Assembly (NCBI RefSeq): GCF_003419895.1
Contig: NZ_QPMM01000010.1
Coordinates: 62,001 to 126,000, forward strand
DNA: 64,000 nt
Source: Chitinophaga silvatica
GTDB lineage: Bacteria > Bacteroidota > Bacteroidia > Chitinophagales > Chitinophagaceae
Reading direction: 5' to 3'
Below the pieces are notes generated by a model, which saw nothing but the letters and a program-made list of their open reading frames with translations, did no database searches and was not told the DNA's origin. The translations under genes were made by a program, and so were the position numbers. This document shows positions 35,397-44,606 of the stretch, one piece after another. The number at the start of each line of letters is the position of its first letter. Position 1 is the stretch's first letter.

Positions 35397-36038
35397 ATGA
35401 GGAAATATTTCATCTTTATCAGTCTGATCAGTATGGCCTTATTTGCCTGCGCTCAGAAAAAAAATAAAGTCCCAAATTATATGGAAGTAAACGATCATAC
35501 TAAAACAGCTACTGCCGTATTTGGAGGCGGGTGCTTCTGGTGTACTGAAGCACAATTCCAAAGCCTGGAAGGGGTTTATAAAGTAGAATCAGGTTATGCC
35601 GGGGGAAATGTGCCAAACCCGACCTACGACCAGGTTTGTACCGGAACAACCGGACATGCTGAGGTTATCAGAGTTACTTACGACCCGGCTAAACTCAGTT
35701 ATAATGAGCTTTTGCAGGCGTTTTATTTAAGCCATGATCCCACTCAGCTCAATCGCCAGGGAAATGACGTAGGTACCCAATACCGCAGTGTTATCTTTTA
35801 TGGCAATGAACAACAAAAAGAAGAAGCTGAATTCTATACAAAGAAATTGAATGAGTCAGGGGCGTACGATAAACCTATTGTTACCCAGATTGCACCTTTG
35901 GATAAATTCTATGTTGCCGAAAATTATCACCAAAACTATTATAACGAAAATGGTTCACAACCGTATTGTATGATGGTGATAAGACCAAAGCTGGAAAAAT
36001 TTAAGAAGGCTTTTGCCAGCCATCTCAAAAAACAATAG
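35397..36038 (+). CDS. msrA: Peptide-methionine (S)-S-oxide reductase, exported lipoprotein form
   Basis: The 213-residue protein has a lipoprotein-type signal (SLISMALFAC, Cys18) and then a complete MsrA: AVFGGGCFWCTEAQFQSLEGV with the catalytic Cys of GCFWC, VESGYAGGNVPNPTYDQVCTGTTGHAEVI, and YVAENYHQNYY near the C-terminus. It repairs methionine sulfoxide in the periplasm or on outer-membrane proteins. The ATG at 35397 is chosen because it gives the lipoprotein signal. Followed by a terminator. Confidence 0.93.
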   Translation: MRKYFIFISLISMALFACAQKKNKVPNYMEVNDHTKTATAVFGGGCFWCTEAQFQSLEGVYKVESGYAGGNVPNPTYDQVCTGTTGHAEVIRVTYDPAKLSYNELLQAFYLSHDPTQLNRQGNDVGTQYRSVIFYGNEQQKEEAEFYTKKLNESGAYDKPIVTQIAPLDKFYVAENYHQNYYNENGSQPYCMMVIRPKLEKFKKAFASHLKKQ

Positions 36039-36047
36039 CTAAAATAC

Positions 36048-36101
36048 AAAGTGCAAAAACTTAATATAAAACTATTTTATATGCAGTTTTTGCACTTTTT
36101 T
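36048..36101 (+). terminator. Terminator after msrA
   Basis: A perfect 14-bp stem (AAAGTGCAAAAACT / AGTTTTTGCACTTT) with a 23-nt loop, followed by a T-run, just downstream of msrA. Confidence 0.75.
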
Positions 36102-36201
36102 AATGTGATATGTCATTAATCTGAACTTTTTAAGCGATTTCTGCCAACTTTTAATAAGTTTTCCTTAATTTAATAGGCATCAATCAAAGTTCCACAGATT
36201 A

Positions 36202-36612
36202 ATGAGCACTGAACAAGTATGCCCCTGGTGTGGTAACGCTAACGCACCAGAACGAACTAATCTTACTTCCCAACCTAATGTATGCCCGCAGTGTCTGCGG
36301 GATCTAAGCAACCTAAATGGTCCTGCTGCCAACAAAATCGCGTCTACCCGTCGGAAAATCGAAGAAAATTCTATTCAACTATGCATCAGTAGAGGTAAAA
36401 TCAACGCCATCAAATATTACCGCACTGAAATGAATAAACTTCCCGGCATCAGCGTCAGTTTATTGGAGGCAAAAGAAACAATTGAAAGTATGCTTAACGC
36501 CAGGAGACTACATGACCTTGTAAAACCTCCGGGCAGAAATGGATACGTTATCGCTCTATTCCTACTGGCCCTTATTATCGCCAGCATCATCTACTTCTTT
36601 ACTCATAGATAA
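36202..36612 (+). CDS. Zinc-ribbon membrane protein, unknown function
   Basis: The 136-residue protein starts MSTEQVCPWCGNAN and has a second CPQC pair 22-25 residues later: a four-cysteine zinc ribbon in the cytoplasm. A linker of about 70 residues follows, then one C-terminal transmembrane helix (YVIALFLLALIIASIIYFF) with a short basic end. Tail-anchored zinc-ribbon proteins are common but their role is mostly unknown. It has no obvious operon partner. Confidence 0.75.
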   Translation: MSTEQVCPWCGNANAPERTNLTSQPNVCPQCLRDLSNLNGPAANKIASTRRKIEENSIQLCISRGKINAIKYYRTEMNKLPGISVSLLEAKETIESMLNARRLHDLVKPPGRNGYVIALFLLALIIASIIYFFTHR

Positions 36613-36613
36613 A

Positions 36614-36644
36614 TTGTTCCTTTCACCCGAAAATAGTAACTTTG
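36614..36644 (+). promoter_or_regulatory. Bacteroidota sigma-70 promoter of the rrf2 gene
   Basis: TTG at 36614-36616, 20 bp spacer, then TAACTTTG at 36637-36644, which matches TAnnTTTG exactly. The start of the gene is at 36669. Confidence 0.75.
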
Positions 36645-36645
36645 T

Positions 36646-36668
36646 ACTGTAATAATATAAATTACAGT
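36646..36668. promoter_or_regulatory. Operator of the Rrf2 regulator
   Basis: ACTGTAAT and ATTACAGT, a perfect 8-bp inverted repeat with a 7-bp A/T centre, begins two bases after the -7 element and ends directly before the ATG at 36669. It covers the expected transcription start, the usual place for autorepression. Confidence 0.7.
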
Positions 36669-37085
36669 ATGAATAATAGCCGTTTCCCCATCTCACTCCA
36701 TATTCTCACTCTGCTCGCCAGCGATGAAGGTGTGCTGAAGTCGTCTGACCATATAGCAGGAAGTATTAATATCAATCCTGTACTGGTTAGAAAAGAAATC
36801 AGTAACCTGCGCAAACATGGCATGATCGAAAGCAAGGAAGGAAAAAATGGTGGGGCTACTCTTTCCCGCCCTGCCAACCAGATTTTATTATCTGAAATTT
36901 ATCACGCCGTACAACAATCATCATTACTAGGTAATAGTAAAAATAAGCCGAATCCAAACTGCCCGATTGGCCGCCAAATAAACCAACACCTCGACGATTT
37001 GTATAATGAATTGGAAAATGTGCTGTTAAATAAACTGGCACATATGACATTGAGCGATTTCGTTAAGCAGTTTGAAAATCAGTAA
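36669..37085 (+). CDS. Rrf2-family transcriptional regulator
   Basis: The 138-residue protein has an N-terminal winged HTH: ISLHILTLLASDEGVLKSSDHIAGSININPVLVRKEISNLRKHGMIESKEGKNGGATLS, the pattern of Rrf2/YwnA regulators. Only a single Cys (PNCPIG) is visible in the C-terminal part, so a three-Cys iron-sulfur cluster of the IscR/NsrR type is unlikely; a thiol switch is possible. It is seven bp upstream of the dioxygenase gene on the same strand, with a palindromic site on its own promoter, so it probably represses itself and the dioxygenase. The start at 36669 is chosen because the site ends there. Confidence 0.9.
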   Translation: MNNSRFPISLHILTLLASDEGVLKSSDHIAGSININPVLVRKEISNLRKHGMIESKEGKNGGATLSRPANQILLSEIYHAVQQSSLLGNSKNKPNPNCPIGRQINQHLDDLYNELENVLLNKLAHMTLSDFVKQFENQ

Positions 37086-37091
37086 ACAGTT

Positions 37092-37916
37092 ATGCACTTA
37101 AACGAACTTAAAAATATTAGCCGCGATTACAAAACCACCAATGAAATGCCAGTAATGTTCATTGGCCATGGCAACCCGATGAATGGAATCAGCGATAATG
37201 CTTTTACCAAAGCATTGGGCAATATGGGCAAAGCTATCCCCCAAAAGCCCAGTGCAATTCTCGTAATCTCTGCTCACTGGCTTACCAAAGGTACTCATGT
37301 ACTGGTTTCTCCTCACCCTACTACGATCCATGACTTCGGCGGATTTCCTGAACCACTGTATCAGGTTCAGTATCCGGCACCAGGTGCACCTGAATTGGCA
37401 AGGGAAACCAAGAACCTGATAACTTCAGTAAATGTGGTGGAAGACCATGAATGGGGTCTGGATCATGGTGCCTGGACTGTATTACGTCATATGTATCCTA
37501 AAGCCGATATTCCTGTATATCAGTTAAGTATTGATTATTATCAAAAACCAGAGTATCATTTTAAATTAGCTGCTGAATTGAAAGAGCTACGTAAAAAAGG
37601 TGTACTGATAATGGGTAGCGGCAATATCGTCCATAATTTACGCCAGGTAAGTTTTTCTGATAATGCAAAGCCTTACGACTGGGCTATTTCTTTCGATGAA
37701 ACAGTTAAAAAGAAACTCTCGGAAGGCGCATTCCAGGATCTGATAAATTATCATGAACTTGGACAGGAAGCAATGCTCTCTATTCCAACTAATGATCACT
37801 ACCTTCCTATGATTTACACGCTGGGTCTGATTAATAAAAACGAAGTTATTCAGTTTACATACGAAGAAATACAAAATGGCAGCATCAGTATGCGATGCTT
37901 TCAGACAGCGATATAA
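37092..37916 (+). CDS. ygiD: Class III extradiol dioxygenase (YgiD/4,5-DOPA dioxygenase-like)
   Basis: The 274-residue protein shows the LigB-type motifs: MPVMFIGHGNPM, VISAHWLTKGTHV, IHDFGGFPEPLYQVQYPAPGAPELA and EDHEWGLDHGAWTVLRHMYP, with the His residues that bind the metal in the first, second and fourth of these. In the family the enzyme opens catechol rings; in many bacteria the physiological substrate is unknown and may be a quinone or aromatic stress compound. It starts seven bp after the Rrf2 gene, most likely in one transcript with it. Confidence 0.9.
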   Translation: MHLNELKNISRDYKTTNEMPVMFIGHGNPMNGISDNAFTKALGNMGKAIPQKPSAILVISAHWLTKGTHVLVSPHPTTIHDFGGFPEPLYQVQYPAPGAPELARETKNLITSVNVVEDHEWGLDHGAWTVLRHMYPKADIPVYQLSIDYYQKPEYHFKLAAELKELRKKGVLIMGSGNIVHNLRQVSFSDNAKPYDWAISFDETVKKKLSEGAFQDLINYHELGQEAMLSIPTNDHYLPMIYTLGLINKNEVIQFTYEEIQNGSISMRCFQTAI

Positions 37917-37946
37917 TTTAATTTTAATTTGTTGTAATAAAATAAA

Positions 37947-37969
37947 AAGGCTGATCATTAATCAGCCTT
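37947..37969. terminator. Bidirectional terminator
   Basis: AAGGCTGAT and ATCAGCCTT, a perfect 9-bp stem with a 5-nt loop, A-rich on one side and T-rich on the other. It lies between the dioxygenase gene and the convergent helicase gene. Confidence 0.75.
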
Positions 37970-37979
37970 CAATATAAAA

Positions 37980-40900
37980 TTAAGCAACGGTTAACCGAAG
38001 CTTTAGAAAATCGCCTTCCTGTTCTAAAACTTTTTCTTCGATACTAACATCTATTACTTTATTCACTTCCTCTTTAATATCTTCTGTAACCCTAGTAAAT
38101 CCAAGGAGTTTTGATACCATTGGCACTGCATCTTCACGTTGAATAGCAATGGCATCACCTACTATCTTCTCTAATGCCAGGGTCAGTTCTTCCTGAGAAA
38201 TGTAATTGATCTTTCGAGCTACTGCTGGTAAATGGCTCCTATTACGCAATACAGGAGGCGACATTGCCAGATCCCATAAAAACTGCCCTTTTATTTTGAT
38301 GCGTTTACTTGCATCGGCATGTCGAACTGCATGTCTCAATATTTCTCTGATACGTGGTCCTACTCTCGTAATACCTGCAGCTTCTACCATCCGTCTTGCT
38401 ACCTCATCAAAATGTACAGGGCTTTCAACGTTTACAATCTGCTGCACCCAATCGCACAACTGGCCAATAGGATGCAAATGAAACTCTTGTTGACCTATCG
38501 CTGGGGGCAGTGTAGCTGTTTCATAAACCGGAATACTGATTTCCGGAACAATCACAGTTTCTCTGGTCAGCTTTGCTACTTCTTCTGCAGCAATAGTATT
38601 CTCATTATTCTCTGTACCCTGCTGACGTTCATGCTCAATAGCCGCCACTAATTGTTGTAAGGCTCTTACAGGATCTCTTAACCAATCTATACTCCATATC
38701 TGGTAAATCTTCCAGCCCATGGCAGTTAATACCTGGAAACGAAGCCTGTCTCTATCTCTGGCCGATCGAGGCGCCTCATAGGAGGCCCCATCACAGATAA
38801 TTCCCAGTAAATATTTCTCGGGATGCAGTGGATCAACAATAGCCATATCAATATAACAACCCTTAGAGCCAATCTGGCGTCTGACGGTATAACCCATTTC
38901 TTCCAGCTTAGCTGCTACATGGGTTTCAAATGGCAGGGTTTCTGGTCTTATGCTCTCTTCCGGTATATATAACTTACCATGCTGAGCAAAATATAAAAAG
39001 CTTTTTAGCGATTGAATACCATAACTCTTTGTTTTGCTTAGATCAATATCATCGGCCGTCATATTGGTAAACACAGCACAACGACTCTTTGCTCGGGTTA
39101 TCAAAACATTCAGTCTCCGCTCTCCTCCTTCATTGTTGAGTGGACCAAACGACATAGGAATGGCTCCGGTTTCCGTACGTCCGTATCCGATAGAAATGAA
39201 AATAACATCTCTTTCGTCTCCCTGCACATTCTCCAGATTCTTAACAAAAAACGGTTCATCGTGATGGGCCGAAAAAAACGCCTCTAATTCCGGTTGCGCT
39301 CTGCGCCGCTCTTCCAATACATCAGTAATCGCCTGGCGTTGTGCCGTACTGAAAGCCACAACACCCAAACTCATTTGTGGATACTTTTTCGCATGCTCCA
39401 TCACAGCATCTGCAACTACTTCTGCTTCCTTAGGATTCGTACGTGTTTTACCTCTATCATAAACCGCATCTTTCAGATAATGAAATACCAGACCTTTTTG
39501 GTCTATAGATCCGGGTCCTGGAAATATTACCAATTTGTTTTCGTAGAACTCCTGATTTGAAAGTGCAATCAACGACTCATGCCTGCTGCGATAGTGCCAG
39601 CGCAGCATACGCTGAGGCGCTCCCTGAGCATCACATAAGCCCAGGATGCTTTGCATATCTGCTGTTACATTGTCTTCGTCCTCAAAATCTTTCGTCAGTG
39701 TATCAAAGAAACTGGTAGGTGGTAATTGTTTATTATCACCTACTACAATTAATTGCTTACCACGTAATATAGCTCCCAGGGCATCTACCGGTCTAACCTG
39801 ACTCGCTTCGTCAAATATTACCATATCAAATTCCAGTGATGCCGGAGGTAGGAAATTAGCAATAGACATTGGACTCATCATAAATACAGGTTTAACCGCC
39901 TGAATAGCTAGTCCAGCTTCCTGCATCAGTTTCCGCAACGGCATATGCCTGGCCTTTTTATTAAACTCTGTTCGGAGGATATTTACTTGTCCACCAGCCT
40001 CCATTGGAGGAAGATGTTCCCAATGTTCCAACGCTGCTCTTGCCCTGTTATATTGTAAATTGAGCTGATCTAATTTTCTGAAATCAGCTATAATTGATTC
40101 ATGGCTTCCTTTTTCGAATTTACGTAATGGCAACTGGGATTTCACCGCCGTTTCAATCAGAAACTCGAACCATGTTTTGTGTAATAATGTTTTCAATAAC
40201 TGGTTTGCAGCCGTCCAGCTTTCTGCAATTGGAAGCAGGAAAGCTAAATTCTCCTGTATAGCTGTTTCCGATATATTATTCCATGCAATCAGATGGTGAA
40301 TTTCAGGAAGTTTACTAATCCATTTCTGAAGTAACAATTGTTGTATTTCAAATGGTTTAGGAAACTCTGTTTTCTGATACTGTAATTGTGATAAAGTTGT
40401 ATCTAACGCCTGGCGATAAGCCTGTAGCATCTGCTCCAGCAATGCTTTATCAGATGTGGCAATTGCAGCGGAAGGATACTGGCTGAGATATTTAATAATT
40501 TCTACCGGAAATTGTTCCTGCTTAACTCGTTTATACGTTTCAGTTATATATGCTGTGGATTGTTTTAATGACTCCCAATCCGTCATAAATTTTTGCCAAC
40601 GGCTTCCATATAGCGTACTACCTAATCCGGCGTTTGCCTTCAGAGTGGCATCCTGACGTCGAAACTCCATGATTGCATCTATATATGCCAGTTTTTCTTC
40701 ATTGCCGGCTGGCAATTTTTGCTTGCATAAGGCGGCCAAACGGCGATTACTGCGTTTATAGGCACCAATCAGAAACTTATACCATTTGTTGCCATGGGCA
40801 ATCAGATTCTCCCTGATTTCGATTACATCTTCTTCCCAGGCTTCAGGTATAAGGATTTCCTGATATTGCTGTCTGATAGAAGTAGCTATAGTTCCTGCTT

Positions 40901-42623
40901 CCAGCCATTCGGCAATATCTGAGGCCTGAACTATCCAGGCTTTATTATTGATGTCGAGTTCACTGATATCCGGTTGTTGTGCTATCCATTCAGAAAGCAT
41001 TATTAGCTCTTCAATACCGCTTTCACCTGCAGGAGCAGCCAGGCCAATCTTAGTAGCTATAGGCAATGCTGCTTCAAGTAAAGAAAGCAGACTTTCCTGC
41101 AATAAGTTTAATTGTTTTGCCAGCAACTCCTGCTCATGGGGTAGTAATACCGTTAATTTACTCCCTTTAAACACCAGTGCCGTTGGCAGACCAATCTGTT
41201 GCAGGCAGGCCTGAATACGTTGGGCCACTGCAGTAGCTCTGGTCATTGTTACCGAATCCCAGCTTTCGATTCCCGGAATTGTTAGTAGGGGTAAAGCTAC
41301 CCCAGCTACTTCTTCGTTTAAGCGTAATAGATGCCCGATCAATTGATGGGCTGTTAACCCGCTTTTTGCAATTTCCGTATTAATTGCCTGGCAGTAATTA
41401 TTTAATTCAGCTCTATGGCTGTCTAATAACTGTACTTCTTCCTGAAGCTGTTTTATGGTTGGTTTCCCTAATTCCAGCACCCGGCGCAGCTCATGGTGTA
41501 ACTCTTTCTTATTGGCTTTATGGCTATGAAGTTCCAGACAAGCTTCTCCTAACTGAATATTATCCAGGCGCCTTTTAACTACTTCCAGTGCAGCCAGTTT
41601 TTCTGCTACAAATAATACTTTCTTACCACGACCAATTGCATCTGCAATGATATTCGTAATAGTTTGAGACTTTCCGGTACCGGGAGGACCCTGAATAATT
41701 AAATTCCGTCCTTCCTGTACTGCAAGCATTGCCTGAATTTGGGAACTATCGGCATCCAATACCTGGAATAGTTCACCGGCATTGGAATTTGTATCTAAAA
41801 AAGCTGTTTCGGCAACAGTAGGTAAAGTGTCTGTGAAGCCATTTCCAAATAGGCCTTGCATAACCGGATGTGTGAGTACATCCTGGTCGTTCTGCCAGTT
41901 GGAAACATCAAGGTCATTATAGATCAAAAATTTACCGAAAGAGAAGAAGCCCAGTTCTATTGCGTCTGGTTCTACTTTCCAATGTGGTATTCCTTTTATA
42001 GCAGCAGCTATTGAATCGAAGTAGGCTTGCACATCAATATCCTCAGTTTCAGGCAAGTCTGGCAATTCGAGATTGAATGTTGCCTTCATTTTGGCTTGCA
42101 GGGAAATATTTCCTCCTATTTCCTCCAAAGAATACTTCAATCTAAATCTTTCCCGCACATTGGATCTTTCCAATGTAACAGGGATTAATAATATGGGAGC
42201 CTGACGAATCTCTTTACTATTATCCTCCTCATACCATTGCAACATACCCAGAGTTAGATACAGGATATTTACTCCCTGTTCTTCAATACTCATTCTGGCA
42301 GCATAGTATGTATTTAATAATCGGGTATGCAAACTAATTTGGTTCTCATTAGTTTGCAACCGGGTATCTGTAATTACTTCTTTGGAAACTGGTTCGTTGT
42401 AGGAAACAGCAGTATTGTCGTCCTGTTTGGAAATAGAACGACCTAAAAAAGACATAGTTTTATTTTCCCTTACCAGAATATCATAAATAGCAACAGATTG
42501 CTCTTCTACTATATGTAACCCTTTGCTGGCAGGCAACTTGTAGTTCAACAATGGATTCCTAAGCCCCAAATCCAGTAACTCTTTACGAGAGGATTCGAGC
42601 CTGGTTAATATGGATGCGATCAT
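37980..42623 (-). CDS. DUF4011-helicase-nuclease-DUF3320 protein
   Basis: A protein of 1547 residues. N-terminal DUF4011 region (RKELLDLGLRNPLLNYKLP). A superfamily 1 helicase core with Walker A QGPPGTGKSQTITNII at about residues 318-335, DEAS box (MVIFDEASQVRPVDALG) at ~940, and GERRLNVLITRAKSRCAVF at ~1190. A nuclease-like domain follows (YTVRRQIGSKGCYIDMAIVD; ICDGASYEAPRSARDRDRLRFQVL), of the MTES_1575/Vsr-like type, and a C-terminal DUF3320 region. ATG 42623 is chosen over a GTG at 42647. This architecture is found widely in bacteria and is often near defence genes, but no function is established. Single gene, flanked by terminators. Confidence 0.88.
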   Translation of the reverse strand: MIASILTRLESSRKELLDLGLRNPLLNYKLPASKGLHIVEEQSVAIYDILVRENKTMSFLGRSISKQDDNTAVSYNEPVSKEVITDTRLQTNENQISLHTRLLNTYYAARMSIEEQGVNILYLTLGMLQWYEEDNSKEIRQAPILLIPVTLERSNVRERFRLKYSLEEIGGNISLQAKMKATFNLELPDLPETEDIDVQAYFDSIAAAIKGIPHWKVEPDAIELGFFSFGKFLIYNDLDVSNWQNDQDVLTHPVMQGLFGNGFTDTLPTVAETAFLDTNSNAGELFQVLDADSSQIQAMLAVQEGRNLIIQGPPGTGKSQTITNIIADAIGRGKKVLFVAEKLAALEVVKRRLDNIQLGEACLELHSHKANKKELHHELRRVLELGKPTIKQLQEEVQLLDSHRAELNNYCQAINTEIAKSGLTAHQLIGHLLRLNEEVAGVALPLLTIPGIESWDSVTMTRATAVAQRIQACLQQIGLPTALVFKGSKLTVLLPHEQELLAKQLNLLQESLLSLLEAALPIATKIGLAAPAGESGIEELIMLSEWIAQQPDISELDINNKAWIVQASDIAEWLEAGTIATSIRQQYQEILIPEAWEEDVIEIRENLIAHGNKWYKFLIGAYKRSNRRLAALCKQKLPAGNEEKLAYIDAIMEFRRQDATLKANAGLGSTLYGSRWQKFMTDWESLKQSTAYITETYKRVKQEQFPVEIIKYLSQYPSAAIATSDKALLEQMLQAYRQALDTTLSQLQYQKTEFPKPFEIQQLLLQKWISKLPEIHHLIAWNNISETAIQENLAFLLPIAESWTAANQLLKTLLHKTWFEFLIETAVKSQLPLRKFEKGSHESIIADFRKLDQLNLQYNRARAALEHWEHLPPMEAGGQVNILRTEFNKKARHMPLRKLMQEAGLAIQAVKPVFMMSPMSIANFLPPASLEFDMVIFDEASQVRPVDALGAILRGKQLIVVGDNKQLPPTSFFDTLTKDFEDEDNVTADMQSILGLCDAQGAPQRMLRWHYRSRHESLIALSNQEFYENKLVIFPGPGSIDQKGLVFHYLKDAVYDRGKTRTNPKEAEVVADAVMEHAKKYPQMSLGVVAFSTAQRQAITDVLEERRRAQPELEAFFSAHHDEPFFVKNLENVQGDERDVIFISIGYGRTETGAIPMSFGPLNNEGGERRLNVLITRAKSRCAVFTNMTADDIDLSKTKSYGIQSLKSFLYFAQHGKLYIPEESIRPETLPFETHVAAKLEEMGYTVRRQIGSKGCYIDMAIVDPLHPEKYLLGIICDGASYEAPRSARDRDRLRFQVLTAMGWKIYQIWSIDWLRDPVRALQQLVAAIEHERQQGTENNENTIAAEEVAKLTRETVIVPEISIPVYETATLPPAIGQQEFHLHPIGQLCDWVQQIVNVESPVHFDEVARRMVEAAGITRVGPRIREILRHAVRHADASKRIKIKGQFLWDLAMSPPVLRNRSHLPAVARKINYISQEELTLALEKIVGDAIAIQREDAVPMVSKLLGFTRVTEDIKEEVNKVIDVSIEEKVLEQEGDFLKLRLTVA

Positions 42624-42707
42624 AACCTGTAGTGATAAAAACGGCACAAATATACTCCTATTAACGCGGAACAGGGGTAAGAAGTATAAGACGTGGATAA
42701 AAACATT

Positions 42708-42742
42708 AAGGGCTAACCAGATTTTAATTCCGGTTAGCCCTT
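42708..42742 (-). terminator. Terminator of the surface-signalling operon
   Basis: AAGGGCTAACC and GGTTAGCCCTT, an 11-bp perfect stem. On the minus strand it is followed by a T-run (AATGTTTTTA). It lies 20 bp after the stop of the phosphoesterase gene. Confidence 0.85.
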
Positions 42743-42761
42743 CTGATTATAGTTGACTGTT

Positions 42762-44606
42762 CTAAAATCTTATTAAAGCCAATTTGCCATCCATGGTACT
42801 GAACAGCAGTTGTTTATTGCCCAGGGGAGTTACAGTGTTAACCAAACAGTTAGATAGTTTATATTTCCATAACATTCCATGTGTTTGAGCATCTATTGCA
42901 TAAACCACACCTGAATGTGTGGGTGCATAAATCACTCCATCTCTTTCCACACATGATGCCGGATCTAATTCATAACCCATGTCAACATCTGCATTCCAGT
43001 TAATATGCATGCTGTCTGCAACTGTAGAAACTCCATAAAGCTTACCCTCCATCGTTTTAATCAGCACATCTGTACTATCGGCGCTAAGACCAATAGATTC
43101 ACGTACCCTGATATCAGGATTTGTTTTGCGCCAGATTACATTACCTGTGGCTGCATTGAATGCAGTCATATACCTGTCCGGAGCCACAATAAATACTCTA
43201 TTGGCGGCTGCTACAGGCCAGCAAGCGGCAGGAGAAAACATTCTGTTGGAGGCTCCATTATTCCACTTCCACTTCAATTCACCTGTTTTAGCATCAAGTG
43301 CGTAAAAATCATTCCCCCAGCTACCGAAATAAATATTACCCTGGTAGTACAATGGTTTATCTTCCACAAAACCTATTACCTTATCGAAATCCCAGACTAA
43401 TTTGCCATTCGTTATATCAATTGCCCTGAAGTGGCCATCTGAGGCTCCTGTATAGGCAATTCCATTGACGATGGTTGTACTGGCAACGATAGGTTTATCA
43501 GTTTTATAATTCCATAATTGTTTACCGTTGGACGCATTCAAACAATAGATAATACCGTCTGAAGATCCTACTACCAGCTTATTTCCTTCTATCGCCGGAG
43601 TAGCATAAATTTTACCCAGGGTTTTATAGGTCCATTTACGTTTTCCGTTTTGCAGATCGAGGGCATATACTTCTCCGGCAGTATTGGTAGTAATCACCAG
43701 ATTCTGATACAGTGCAATTCCCGCACCGATATCGCTGTTATCCTGATATTCCCATACTTTTTTAACAGCCGGAAAAGAATCGTTCATTGCAAAAGAAGGA
43801 CGTTCGTAAATCTTTTTGTCTGGTGCTGCAAGAGCTGCAGTAGCCCATTGGCGGTTTTTACCAATTACCGGAGTTCTTTCTTCAAAAGTAGCTTTACCAT
43901 CCGCAATAGTTACAATGTTGTAACCTCCGATGCTGTCTTTGGCGCGGAGATTAGATCTACACATGACTCCGGGAATTCCATCAAAATCGAATTGTTTATT
44001 GGTATGCCCATGACCACATAGAATCAGTTGAATATTGAATTGCTTTAGTCTGTCGATCGCTTCATACCAATTGTTGAGATCCGCATTTTGAGGATAGTGA
44101 TTTATGTAGATGATCGGTGTTTGTTTGTCGACCTTCTTTAACATCTTATCTAACCAAACTATATTCTCACGAGGTACCTGTCCGGGGCCCATCCGCATAT
44201 TTGGTCCGCAATTGGTACCGATAAACTGATAGCCTCCATACTTAAAATCGAAGGTTTCGCTGCCAAATACTTTACGGAAAGTATTACCTCCACTCTCCGA
44301 CCACTTGGTATCGTGATTCCCGGGGATGATGTACCAGGGCTTTTTCAGTCCGTCTAATACAGATTTGGCAAGACTCAGTTCAGCGTCAGCTCCAAACTCG
44401 GTGATATCGCCGGAGATAATGACAAATGCGAGGGCAGGTTGACTATTAATATCACTCACTGTTCTTTGGAGATCTTCCAATGCATTATCACTTCCTATAT
44501 GCGTATCTGTTATTTCAGCAAACTTAAACGATTGCTGAGCTACGGCGGCGGGAGTTATTCCCACCAGCAGTAGCAATCCTGTTAGTATTTTAAAATAGGT
44601 TCTCAT
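42762..44606 (-). CDS. Exported metallophosphoesterase fused to a PQQ-type beta-propeller
   Basis: The 614-residue protein has a signal peptide (ILTGLLLLVGITPAAVAQQ). Residues ~30-250 are a calcineurin-like phosphoesterase with every metal motif: EITDTHIG, SGDITEFG, PGNHDTKW, YINHYPQ and LCGHGHTN. Residues ~280-610 form a seven- or eight-bladed propeller of PQQ-type repeats (VYALDLQNGKRKWTY; IYCLNASNGKQLWNY; FYALDAKTGELKWKW). It probably hydrolyses an exported or surface phosphate ester. The start overlaps the SusD stop by four bases (ATGA), so it is coupled to the uptake genes. No pyrroloquinoline quinone need be bound. Confidence 0.9.
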   Translation of the reverse strand: MRTYFKILTGLLLLVGITPAAVAQQSFKFAEITDTHIGSDNALEDLQRTVSDINSQPALAFVIISGDITEFGADAELSLAKSVLDGLKKPWYIIPGNHDTKWSESGGNTFRKVFGSETFDFKYGGYQFIGTNCGPNMRMGPGQVPRENIVWLDKMLKKVDKQTPIIYINHYPQNADLNNWYEAIDRLKQFNIQLILCGHGHTNKQFDFDGIPGVMCRSNLRAKDSIGGYNIVTIADGKATFEERTPVIGKNRQWATAALAAPDKKIYERPSFAMNDSFPAVKKVWEYQDNSDIGAGIALYQNLVITTNTAGEVYALDLQNGKRKWTYKTLGKIYATPAIEGNKLVVGSSDGIIYCLNASNGKQLWNYKTDKPIVASTTIVNGIAYTGASDGHFRAIDITNGKLVWDFDKVIGFVEDKPLYYQGNIYFGSWGNDFYALDAKTGELKWKWNNGASNRMFSPAACWPVAAANRVFIVAPDRYMTAFNAATGNVIWRKTNPDIRVRESIGLSADSTDVLIKTMEGKLYGVSTVADSMHINWNADVDMGYELDPASCVERDGVIYAPTHSGVVYAIDAQTHGMLWKYKLSNCLVNTVTPLGNKQLLFSTMDGKLALIRF

